Below, piece by piece: positions 16,549-23,314 of a DNA stretch of 56,330 nt. The number at the start of each line of letters is the position of its first letter. The first letter of the stretch is position 1. The notes under the pieces were generated by a model. The model was not told the DNA's origin, did not search any database, and was given only the letters and a program-made list of their open reading frames with translations. The stretch is from Paenibacillus alginolyticus DSM 5050 = NBRC 15375 (GTDB taxonomy: Bacteria > Bacillota > Bacilli > Paenibacillales > NBRC-103111), in NCBI RefSeq assembly GCF_000422905.1, contig NZ_AUGY01000053.1:1-56330 (forward strand). The letters are read 5' to 3'. The position numbers and the translations under genes were made by a program.

Positions 16549-17253
16549 ATGATGGATAAACTATGGTATTTATCTAAAATCAGTATTTTTGAGGCGCTTC
16601 CCGAGGAAGACTTGTTGGAATTGGATCGAATGGCGCCCATGACACATTTTAACGCCTTACCCAAAGATACATTAATTCAGACCCCGGACACCTATCGAGA
16701 CGGACTGTTTTTTATTAAGGAAGGGAAGCTTCGTTTATACAAAATCAATGTTGAAGGCAAACAGTTCACCGTCGGAATCTTAGGTAAGGGAAACATGTTC
16801 GGGGAAATCGATACGTTTTCGTTCGGAACAAAGGGAATCTACATTGAAACCATGGAGGAAACGTTGATTTGCTCCGTTCCTAAGGAGCATTTTGAGAACT
16901 TCTTAGCGAAGAGGCCTCAATTAGCCATGAAATTTTTGACGGAATTAAGCAAAATGCTTCGGGAAAGAGACGAGATGTTGGAGAAACTAGCGCTTGGAGA
17001 CGTGAGAGAACGCGTTCTCCATTTGCTGCTCAAGCTTTCGGAAAAGTTCGGAGTGGAGGATGGAGGACTGGTGAAAATCGATTTGCCCATAACGCATCAA
17101 GAAGTTGCCCATATGATCGGTGCGACGCGCGAGGCGGTCACCGTGATCTTAAATGAGCTGATGAAAGAAGGGATGATTCGAACCGGAAGGAAATCGATTT
17201 CAATTCATCAAAGCAAGGCGAAAGAGTGTCTTGCACTTGGTTGTAAAAAATAA
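16549..17253 (+). CDS. Crp/Fnr-family transcriptional regulator
   Basis: 234 residues from ATG 16549. The cyclic-nucleotide-binding-like beta-barrel spans about 12-125 (RDGLFFIKEGKLRLYKI, then GNMFGEIDTFSFG). The dimer helix spans about 125-150 and the winged HTH about 165-225 (ITHQEVAHMIGATREAVTVILNELMKEGMI). The four-Cys FeS signature of classical Fnr is absent; the single visible Cys pair is not placed for a cluster, so the signal is unknown. The open frame runs back to 16309, but AGGAGG at 16531-16536 and family length support 16549. It lies directly upstream of thioredoxin and a DsrE-like gene, whose leader has a 19-bp palindrome that it probably binds. Confidence 0.88.
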   Translation: MMDKLWYLSKISIFEALPEEDLLELDRMAPMTHFNALPKDTLIQTPDTYRDGLFFIKEGKLRLYKINVEGKQFTVGILGKGNMFGEIDTFSFGTKGIYIETMEETLICSVPKEHFENFLAKRPQLAMKFLTELSKMLRERDEMLEKLALGDVRERVLHLLLKLSEKFGVEDGGLVKIDLPITHQEVAHMIGATREAVTVILNELMKEGMIRTGRKSISIHQSKAKECLALGCKK

Positions 17254-17259
17254 AAAAAT

Positions 17260-17279
17260 ATATAATCTGCAGATTATAT
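17260..17279. repeat. Perfect 20-bp palindrome after the Crp/Fnr gene
   Basis: ATATAATCTG followed by its exact complement CAGATTATAT, 7 bases past the stop codon. It has no loop and no T-run, so it is more like a protein-binding site than a terminator. Confidence 0.6.
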
Positions 17280-17290
17280 TCTAACCAGGT

Positions 17291-17335
17291 GGCCATTAAG
17301 GATCTTCTTTGAGATGAAGCTTAACGGCCTTTTTG
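17291..17335 (+). terminator. Intrinsic terminator after the Crp/Fnr gene
   Basis: GGCCATTAAG pairs with CTTAACGGCC (one mismatch), an inner ATCTTC/GATGAAG segment adds pairing, and TTTTT follows. It separates the regulator from the thioredoxin operon. Confidence 0.75.
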
Positions 17336-17435
17336 CGCTTCCGTTCTAAATCGATTACCCTTTCGATCGTATGAAATCCACTTATTGGGAAAAGAATAAT
17401 ATCAGACAGTGACCCGCAAGCGGGTACTATCCAAC

Positions 17436-17454
17436 GTAATGTAAGATACATTAC
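17436..17454. promoter_or_regulatory. Palindromic operator before trx-dsrE, candidate Crp/Fnr site
   Basis: GTAATGTA-AGA-TACATTAC, a perfect inverted repeat of 8-bp arms 59 bases upstream of the thioredoxin ATG. The spacing is narrower than the classical TGTGA-N6-TCACA site, but Crp/Fnr relatives vary. Being between the regulator gene and its neighbours makes it the obvious target. Confidence 0.6.
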
Positions 17455-17512
17455 AGAAGGAAGTGAGTGTTTGAGCTAAGATGGACTCAACTTACAGAAA
17501 GGGGTTGAGACC

Positions 17513-17821
17513 ATGGGAGCTGTCGCTTTAACAAAAGAAACGTTTCACAAGCAAATTGAACAAGGGGTAACGTTGGTCGATTTCTGGGCGCCTTGGTGCG
17601 GTCCGTGTAAGATACAACTGCCAATCGTCGAAGAATTGTCCGATGAAATGAGTGATCAAGCAACGATCGCGAAGGTAAATATCGATAATGAACCGGAACT
17701 TGCATCAGAATACGGTGTAATGAACATTCCGACCTTGCTGGTGTTCAAAGACGGCAAAATGATCGATAAAATGGTCGGTCTTCAAAGTAAAGAAGTATTG
17801 AAGAAAAAATTGCAACAATAA
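17513..17821 (+). CDS. Thioredoxin
   Basis: 102 residues with a single thioredoxin fold. The active site FWAPWCGPCK gives Cys29 and Cys32, and the cis-Pro lies in MNIPTLLVFKDG. A cytosolic disulfide reductase. One change from the housekeeping protein is K-I-Q-L-P after the active site, where most have M-x-x-P. It is followed after 22 bases by a DsrE-like gene with its own CXXC, so the pair probably works in thiol or persulfide transfer. A palindrome for the upstream Crp/Fnr regulator lies in the leader. The ribosome site is AAAGGGG. Confidence 0.93.
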   Translation: MGAVALTKETFHKQIEQGVTLVDFWAPWCGPCKIQLPIVEELSDEMSDQATIAKVNIDNEPELASEYGVMNIPTLLVFKDGKMIDKMVGLQSKEVLKKKLQQ

Positions 17822-17843
17822 TAAATGAAGGGAGCAACAATAG

Positions 17844-18197
17844 ATGAAGAAAATCGCAATTTTGGTGCATTCCACGGAAAATGAACTCGGACGTGCGTTG
17901 CATTCGCTTTTATATGCACAGGAGCTGCATGAAGCGGGTCATCAAGTGAAGGTTATTTTCGACGGTGCCGGTACGGTATGGGTGAAAAAATTCGAGGATC
18001 CTTCAAGTGATTACCACCCGGTGTACAAAGCCGCTAAAAACATGGGGGTCATCGCAGGAGTGTGCGAATATTGCTCCAGTGCGTTCGGTGTGAGTGAAGA
18101 TGTGAAGGCCTCGGGTTTGGCGTCGATTGCCGAACGAGATGGACATCCAAGCATCGCAAAGCTGATTGCTGAAGATTATCAAATCATTACGCTGTAA
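17844..18197 (+). CDS. DsrE/DsrF-like sulfur-relay family protein with CEYC motif
   Basis: 117 residues with the DsrE-like alpha/beta fold (KKIAILVHSTENELGRALHSLLYAQELHEAGHQVKVIFDG). The signature GVCEYCSSAFGV puts Cys74 and Cys77 in a CXXC in the region where sulfur carriers have their reactive Cys. Proteins of this family carry persulfide sulfur, or are small peroxiredoxin-like proteins of unknown role. It is the second gene after thioredoxin, ribosome site AAGGGAGC. The operon ends in a hairpin. A redox or sulfane-sulfur stress function under the Crp/Fnr regulator is inferred. Confidence 0.8.
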   Translation: MKKIAILVHSTENELGRALHSLLYAQELHEAGHQVKVIFDGAGTVWVKKFEDPSSDYHPVYKAAKNMGVIAGVCEYCSSAFGVSEDVKASGLASIAERDGHPSIAKLIAEDYQIITL

Positions 18198-18205
18198 AAA
18201 ACTGT

Positions 18206-18258
18206 AAAAAGATCGTAAAGCTTGAAGACTAATTGTTTTCAGTGCTTGCGATCTTTTG
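18206..18258 (+). terminator. Terminator of the thioredoxin-DsrE operon
   Basis: AAAAGATCGTAAAGC pairs with GCTTGCGATCTTTT (one mismatch) around a 20-base loop, then TTTTG. Confidence 0.75.
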
Positions 18259-18408
18259 TTATTTGTTCGTTTATAAGCGTTCAATTTGATTGTAAGTTTT
18301 TATGATTTTTGGGTCAGTGCAGCTACAACGGTGGGAGCACACTGTTGCCTGTTTTACAACCTATAGACTGCAAAAAAATTAAACAAGATACCATAATTGA
18401 TAAAATAT

Positions 18409-18468
18409 GGGTCTTTAGCTCAGCTGGGAGAGCGCATCGCTGGTAGCGATGAGGTCAGGGGTTCGATC
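18409..18468 (+). pseudogene. tRNA gene lacking its 3' end (anticodon GGT)
   Basis: GGGTCTTTAGCTCAGCTGGG starts a normal tRNA. The anticodon stem CATCG/CGATG encloses CTGGTAG, giving anticodon GGT (threonine ACC). The T-arm begins AGGGG-TTCGATC but its 3' strand and the acceptor 3' strand (expected AAGACCC) are absent. The sequence instead runs into an unrelated coding fragment. It lies 190 bases upstream of an integrase relic, as expected of a tRNA used as an integration site and later rearranged. Confidence 0.7.
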
Positions 18469-18485
18469 AGTCTCCATTGATCGAA
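18462..18485. repeat. Inverted repeat at the tRNA break point
   Basis: TTCGATCA - 8-base spacer - TGATCGAA: perfect 8-bp arms starting exactly in the tRNA T-loop. The geometry resembles a tyrosine-recombinase core site (arm, spacer of 6-8, arm). Confidence 0.5.
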
Positions 18486-18569
18486 GAGCAACCCTATGCT
18501 CAAGCGTTATTGAGAGCCTACATAAATGGGGAGCCATTCTTGTTCCAGCCACTTGGTATGTCTCCTTAA
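18471..18569 (+). pseudogene. 3' fragment of an unidentified coding sequence
   Basis: 32 codons ending in TAA that read IEEQPYAQALLRAYINGEPF and LFQPLGMSP, clearly protein-like with no start. I do not recognise the parent protein. The fragment abuts the truncated tRNA, so the two were joined by recombination. A GCTAACGAA..TAGTTC motif and a terminator follow. Confidence 0.45.
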
Positions 18570-18602
18570 GCTAACGAAGAACGCTAGTTCAATATAAATA
18601 TT

Positions 18603-18654
18603 AAAACCTCCCATTAGAAGAAATCCTAGATTTAATAGACTAATGGGAGGTTTT
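18603..18654 (+). terminator. Hairpin that also covers the integrase ribosome site
   Basis: AAAACCTCCCATTAG pairs perfectly with CTAATGGGAGGTTTT (15 bp, 22-base loop), then ATTAT. The right arm contains GGGAGG (18645-18650), the ribosome site of the recombinase ATG at 18658. It may terminate upstream transcription or block translation of the recombinase. Confidence 0.7.
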
Positions 18655-18657
18655 ATT

Positions 18658-19500
18658 ATGAATATAAGTCAATTGTGGATACTGTATGAGGCCGATAAGC
18701 GCATCCAGGGATTTATTATACAAACTCTAAAAGCCTACGCCCTGCAGCTAAAAATGCTGGTTAATGAACTTGGCGATATCTATATTTCAGAAGTTACCCT
18801 ACAGCTGTTAAAGGAATATTTAGCGAAATAATCTGATCGATTGAAGCCAAGTAGTTTAGGGCATCGTATCCGCTTTGTTAGATCTTTGTTTCGCTTTGCT
18901 TACGAAGAAACCTACCTAACATCAAATCCATCTCTAAAATTAAGAGAGCCTAAGATGGAAAAACGTATTCCGAAGTTTTTAATCGAGGAAGATGTGATCC
19001 ATTTGAAGATCTCTTGTCTATCCATGCGGGAACGAGCTCTTCTAGAGTTCCTGTACACTACCGGTTGCCGAGTTGGAGAAGTACAAAAGATAAACATTGA
19101 AGATTTGAACTGGGAGAATTGCTCTGCAATCGTTAATGGTAAGGGATCGAAGCAAAGAGAAGTTTATTTCACAACCGAGTGCAAGGTCTGGTTGAAGAAG
19201 TATCTGGCAAGTCGCAAGGACTCCTGTAAAGCCTTGTTTGTAACCGACACTTATCCTACTCGCAGGATGGCCATTCCCACGATCAGGTGGTCAATAAAAC
19301 GGCTTGCAGACCGAGGAGAGATCCCAACCAACGTGTACCCTCATCGTTTTCGTCATACTTATGCGTGCCAGTTGCTGGACAACGGAGCACCTTTGGATTT
19401 CATTCAAGGCATGCTGGGACATGAGAAGGCATCGACCACTCAAATATATGCACAGCTCCGCGGCGAGCGCAGAAGAGAACTTTATCGTCGATTCTTTTAG
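18658..19500 (+). pseudogene. Tyrosine recombinase (XerC/XerD-like) with in-frame stop
   Basis: One frame encodes an N-terminal SAM-like DNA-binding part, then TAA at 18829-18831 (after LLKEYLAK), and resumes in the same frame (SDRLKPSSLGHRIRFVRS) to give a catalytic domain. Catalytic residues visible are the first Arg in TTGCRVGEVQ, Lys in VNGKGSKQREV, HRFRH, the GH of MLGHEKASTTQIY and the terminal Tyr. Without the stop the protein would be about 280 residues. It could be a disabled integrase for the adjacent islet; the catalytic half could still be made from an internal start, but lacks the arm-binding part. Confidence 0.8.
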
Positions 19501-19579
19501 GCTTTCACCGCCCTCAGTAATGATGCTTTGAATCAGAATAATGGCACCTTTACTACAGGGTGGTAATCAGGTGAACTAA

Positions 19580-19607
19580 ACCGCCTATTTGGCTTTAATT
19601 AGGCGGT
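19580..19607 (+). terminator. Hairpin after the recombinase relic
   Basis: ACCGCCTA pairs with TAGGCGGT around TTTGGCTTTAAT; weak T-run (CATTAT). Confidence 0.55.
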
Positions 19608-19665
19608 CATTATGCTTTTTGGGGAAACTAAACAAGGCATATAATAGTAGCTAGGGGCTGCGTGC

Positions 19666-19830
19666 ATGGAAAACAAGGAGACGGAAGAGTTTCTCATAAA
19701 GAAGTTGCGTAAATACATAGAAGGGTATGTTTATGATGCTGATCTATCCAGTAACGAGTGTTTGAAAGTAATTGTGGAGATAGTACGTGCCTATCCGATC
19801 ACAGGAAAGGAAAATGAAATTGATAGTTGA
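19666..19830 (+). CDS. Small acidic protein of unknown function (54 residues)
   Basis: ATG at 19666, TGA at 19828-19830. The product has an amphipathic, charged composition (KETEEFLIKKLRKYIEGYVY, then SNECLKVIVEIVRAYPITGK). An AGGGGC stretch lies 10 bases upstream, and a TATAATAG -10-like element at about 19638. It is predicted mostly helical, with no membrane segment. I do not recognise it. It sits 90 bases before the next hypothetical gene and could be a small partner or immunity-type protein. Confidence 0.5.
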   Translation: MENKETEEFLIKKLRKYIEGYVYDADLSSNECLKVIVEIVRAYPITGKENEIDS

Positions 19831-19920
19831 AAAAACAAAGAGTAGATATAGCTAGTTGAAAACCCAACATGATTATCCACGGGATTCATGACAAAAACAA
19901 AAATATATGGAGGAATTTAT

Positions 19921-20418
19921 ATGAAATTATTTCGAATTTCAGACGATTCAGGATTTTTAGGCTTATTTAATCCCCAAAGATACAGATCATTCGTCCATGA
20001 AGATTGGGAATTTGATCAGCTAGTCAATCACTTTATAAATCAATTTCAGAAAAATAATTTATTGTTATGGGGAACAGGGAGAGAAGGGACTTGGACAGTT
20101 GGTGTGAGTAATAAGGTTTCTAACTTAACAGGTTTCAGGGAAATTGAAGGTAAAATTGAAGTAACCGATGGTAGGTTGTGTCTTATAAATTACGAGAGTT
20201 TAACTATGGGGGCACAGTTTGAAGATGTTGTTTTACCTGAAGAGGAGTTAGAGGATTGTGTTTTTGAAATGGTTAATGGAATATATAAGACTAAAATAAT
20301 ACAAATGTTTGATCCGAATGAATCTAATAATAATGTGAATGTGCATTTCATGCTTGAATTTGATCAAATAAATGAGATTGAAAGTAACTGGAAAGTAATA
20401 CCTTGGTTTAGAAATTGA
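19921..20418 (+). CDS. Hypothetical cytosolic protein, DUF6386/immunity-like
   Basis: 165 residues from ATG 19921 with TGGAGG just upstream; the frame also opens at 19888 without a ribosome site. It begins MKLFRISDDSGFLGLFNP and has an even mix of strands and acidic patches (VVLPEEELEDCVFEMVNG). It resembles, from memory, the MKFFRIS-type DUF6386 or Imm-like proteins of Bacillota, usually found singly near polymorphic-toxin relics; no toxin gene is seen here. It is AT-rich like the neighbouring 54-residue gene, both with signs of recent transfer. Confidence 0.5.
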   Translation: MKLFRISDDSGFLGLFNPQRYRSFVHEDWEFDQLVNHFINQFQKNNLLLWGTGREGTWTVGVSNKVSNLTGFREIEGKIEVTDGRLCLINYESLTMGAQFEDVVLPEEELEDCVFEMVNGIYKTKIIQMFDPNESNNNVNVHFMLEFDQINEIESNWKVIPWFRN

Positions 20419-20483
20419 GAATAAAATTATGGCAAGTATATTTCTGAGGGGATTTTGTTATACATCGTTGAACTAACGGCGAA

Positions 20484-21105
20484 GTACGACAAGTTCTGCT
20501 ATAAGCACCAAACAGTGTGAAAAGCAGGAGATTACAGCGGTAATTTTAACTTTACAACGGAGGATGGGAATGACGGAACCATGTATCCCGAAACCATCCC
20601 GCCAACACTCCTGCACGCGTCATGTTTAACAGAACATGGGGTGTGGAGTTCAGGTAGATTCGACAGAACGAAAGCTAGAGCCATTTTGAAAAAAAAGGTA
20701 TGCCGACGGATATGTCGCGCGGCTGAAAAACTGGATATGGTGAGAATACTCGCATAGAAGCGAGCTGACGAACTTCCGAATGTACAGGTCTAAAGTTAGA
20801 GCATACGGAAACGTATGTACCATCAAATGATGGGGTGAGCGGCGTAAAGTAAGACTTTCGCCTATGAAATACGCTATGCCGAACTATGGCGGCATCAATC
20901 TCACAGGCTTAGAGGAAGCATCTAAGTTCAGAAAAGATAGCTAGGCTGTAAGGGACTTGGAAAACAAGGGACGTTGCATGAAGGGCTGTTTACCCGAAAC
21001 GGTTGCAATAAGGCGCTCGCCGAAATGAATTTATCCTTGTGAGGGCAGGGGCACGACTGATGAAACCTCTGTAATTGAGGTGGAGGAACAGCCCTAATGG
21101 GAAAC
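20484..21105 (+). mobile_element. 5' remnant of a group II intron (ribozyme domains, ORF lost)
   Basis: It begins GTACGAC, close to the group II 5' consensus GTGYGAC, and runs through about 620 bases of non-coding, hairpin-rich, GA-rich sequence that looks like intron domains I-III (for example GGGGTGAGCGGCG, GCCGAACTATGGCGGC, GAAAC..GGTTGCAATAAGGC). The end, GGAGGAACAGCCCTAATGGG, is where such introns lead into the reverse transcriptase gene. Here it instead joins a glycosidase coding sequence. No reverse transcriptase and no domain V hairpin are present, so the element is dead. The assignment rests on sequence character, not on a folded model. Confidence 0.6.
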
Positions 21106-21184
21106 GGATGCTCACGGCGAGGCGTACAAATCGTTTCTCGGCCAATTTTTACCGGCGCTCGTCGACTTTATTCGGGCAAACGGG

Positions 21185-23005
21185 TTGAATGAACGCAGCT
21201 ATCTCCACGTATCCGACGAACCCAATTTGGATCATTTGGAGTCGTACCGAAGCGCTAGCGAGACAATAAAAGGTTTTCTGGAAGGCTTCCCGATGATCGA
21301 CGCTTTGTCAGATTACGACTTTTATGATAAAGGTCTTGTGGAATATCCAATACCGGCCAACAATCACATGGAGCCGTTCCTCGAGAACAACGTGCCGAAC
21401 TTGTGGACGTACTACTGTTGCGTGCAGTATCGTGATGTTGCCAACCGCTTTTTCGTATTCCCGTCGGTCCGGAACCGGGTGCTCGGTTTACAATTGTATA
21501 AATTCCAAATCGCCGGTTTCCTGCATTGGGGATACAATTTCTGGTATTCACAGTATTCCAAAAAAGCGATCGATCCGTTCCGCGTAACCGATGCCGGTCA
21601 AGGGTTCCCATCCGGAGATGCCTTCCTCGTTTATCCTGGGGAGCAGGGACCCGTTGAATCGCTTCGCCTGGAAGTATTTTACGAAGCCATTCAGGATTTA
21701 CGTGCACTTGAACTGCTGGAAAGCCAAATCGGCCGGGATGCTGTACTCCTACTTCTGGAAGAATGCTTGGAGAAGCCGATCACGTTCAGCGATTATCCGA
21801 ACGATGCCGACTGGCTTCTTGGGAAAAGGGAGCAAATCAACCGTAAAATTGCCGAGTCCTCGAGCGGAGTTCCATATATTTGTTTAGGATTTACAATACC
21901 TTTTATTGATCTGTCAACCGAGAAAGAAAAGCAGGTACTTACGGACAGAGAACCCGGCCAATATCTGGGACAACCGGATTCTGTGCTTTTAAATGACGGA
22001 ACCATATACACCGTGTATCCGAAAGGTCAAGGTATTGGACAGCTTATCTTGAAAAAGAGCAGCGATGGTGGCCTTACTTGGAGTGAACGTCTTAGCACAA
22101 CTGCAAGTTGGGCAACGAGTCAGGAAACACCTACGGTTTATAAAATTGAAAAACCGGACGGAAAAATAAGACTCGAATTGATTTGCGGTTTAGTTACTGA
22201 TGGAAATGTGGGCTTTCAAACCGCTTACTCTGAAGACAATGGAGCAACATGGAGTGAGCTTAAGCCTTATTTTCAAGATCAAGGTAAAGCGGGAATTGTT
22301 GCACTGGCAAGCCTAACAAGGCTTAAAAACCCAGACGATAGTTGGGCCTATCGCTGGATGGGCATATTCCACGACTTTTCGTATAACAACTGGAAAACAT
22401 ATCTTACGTTCGATGCGAATGGGAATGAACAGTGGAGTACTCCTGTGAGGCTGCTGGCCGAGCATGACGTGATTGAGAAGTATGCGGGGCTTTGCGAAAT
22501 TGAAGTGATCAGGTCGCCTGACGGAAAGCAGCTCGCGTTGCTGGCATGGGCACAGTTTAAAAAGACCAATGCGATGATCACATTCTCCAATGATGAAGGA
22601 AATACTTGGACCGAGACGAAGGAAATGCAAGGTGCATTGATGGGCGAGAGACACAAGGCAGAGTATGATCCGGTGTCAGGTAGACTCTTGATCACTTTCC
22701 GCGAAATCATTAGAAGAAGTGCTACTAATTTGGATGATTGGGTAGCAGGAGATTGGGTAGCGTGGGTCGGCACCTACGATGACCTCGTTCATTTCAGGGA
22801 AGGCCAGTATCGCGTGAGGTTAATGGAGGATTATACGCCTTCAGTCAGAAGTGGAGATACCGGGTACGCCGGAAATGTCGTGTTGGCTGATGGCACTTAT
22901 GTGCTGACATCGTATGGTTATTTTGATCCACAAGATACGAGAGCGCCTTATATTATGACGGTTCGCGTAAAACTAAGTGAACTAGATCAACGTATGAACA
23001 ATTAG
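21185..23005 (+). CDS. Chimeric GH123-type (DUF4091) fragment fused to a sialidase/BNR domain, 5' truncated
   Basis: The frame is open from 21098, just after a stop, with no ATG; TTG 21185 is only the first usable start. Residues 1 to about 225 match the C-terminal half of a GH123/DUF4091 glycosidase (YLHVSDEPN, NLWTYYCC, FLHWGYNFW, GDAFLVYPG, SLRLEVFYEAIQDLRALE, ending REQINRKIAE). From about 230 an exo-sialidase-like six-bladed propeller follows, with three Asp boxes (SSDGGLTWSE, SEDNGATWSE, SNDEGNTWTE). The junction falls at the natural end of the first domain, suggesting loss of a stop between two neighbouring genes. There is no signal peptide, and the upstream intron remnant cut off the first half. 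It is probably inactive for GH123; the propeller may be complete. Confidence 0.7.
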   Translation: MNERSYLHVSDEPNLDHLESYRSASETIKGFLEGFPMIDALSDYDFYDKGLVEYPIPANNHMEPFLENNVPNLWTYYCCVQYRDVANRFFVFPSVRNRVLGLQLYKFQIAGFLHWGYNFWYSQYSKKAIDPFRVTDAGQGFPSGDAFLVYPGEQGPVESLRLEVFYEAIQDLRALELLESQIGRDAVLLLLEECLEKPITFSDYPNDADWLLGKREQINRKIAESSSGVPYICLGFTIPFIDLSTEKEKQVLTDREPGQYLGQPDSVLLNDGTIYTVYPKGQGIGQLILKKSSDGGLTWSERLSTTASWATSQETPTVYKIEKPDGKIRLELICGLVTDGNVGFQTAYSEDNGATWSELKPYFQDQGKAGIVALASLTRLKNPDDSWAYRWMGIFHDFSYNNWKTYLTFDANGNEQWSTPVRLLAEHDVIEKYAGLCEIEVIRSPDGKQLALLAWAQFKKTNAMITFSNDEGNTWTETKEMQGALMGERHKAEYDPVSGRLLITFREIIRRSATNLDDWVAGDWVAWVGTYDDLVHFREGQYRVRLMEDYTPSVRSGDTGYAGNVVLADGTYVLTSYGYFDPQDTRAPYIMTVRVKLSELDQRMNN

Positions 23006-23314
23006 CCCAACTTTCCGCCGATCGATTACGATCGCTCTCCACAATACATTACCTTTGATGAAAATTCGAGCAAGCGTTCGGCGACACAAACACTGTACCA
23101 TTCAAAAGCCTGAAATAAAGACATCTTAGGAACATTATTGTTGAAAACTTAAACACGAGCCAATTTGGTATCGTGTTTTTTTGTGCAGAAACGATGGTTT
23201 TGCGACAAATCATCTTACAATATCCAAACGAAATGACAAAACATAATCAAGAAGGCGCCAAGAATAAATACAATAACATCAAAATTAGTGCAAAAAAACG
23301 ACATTTGAAATGCG
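23006..23314. other. Gap with coding relic and terminator
   Basis: After the sialidase stop the same frame continues open for 34 codons (PNFPPIDYDRSPQYITFDEN, then SKRSATQTLYHSKA), which looks like a 3' coding relic. A good terminator follows at 23151-23182. The remainder, to the end of the convergent nucleotidyltransferase gene, is AT-rich and featureless. Confidence 0.4.
23151..23182 (+). terminator. Intrinsic terminator
   Basis: AAACACGA pairs with TCGTGTTT (inner CCAA/TTGG possible), followed by TTTT. It ends plus-strand transcription from the chimeric glycosidase gene. Confidence 0.75.
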
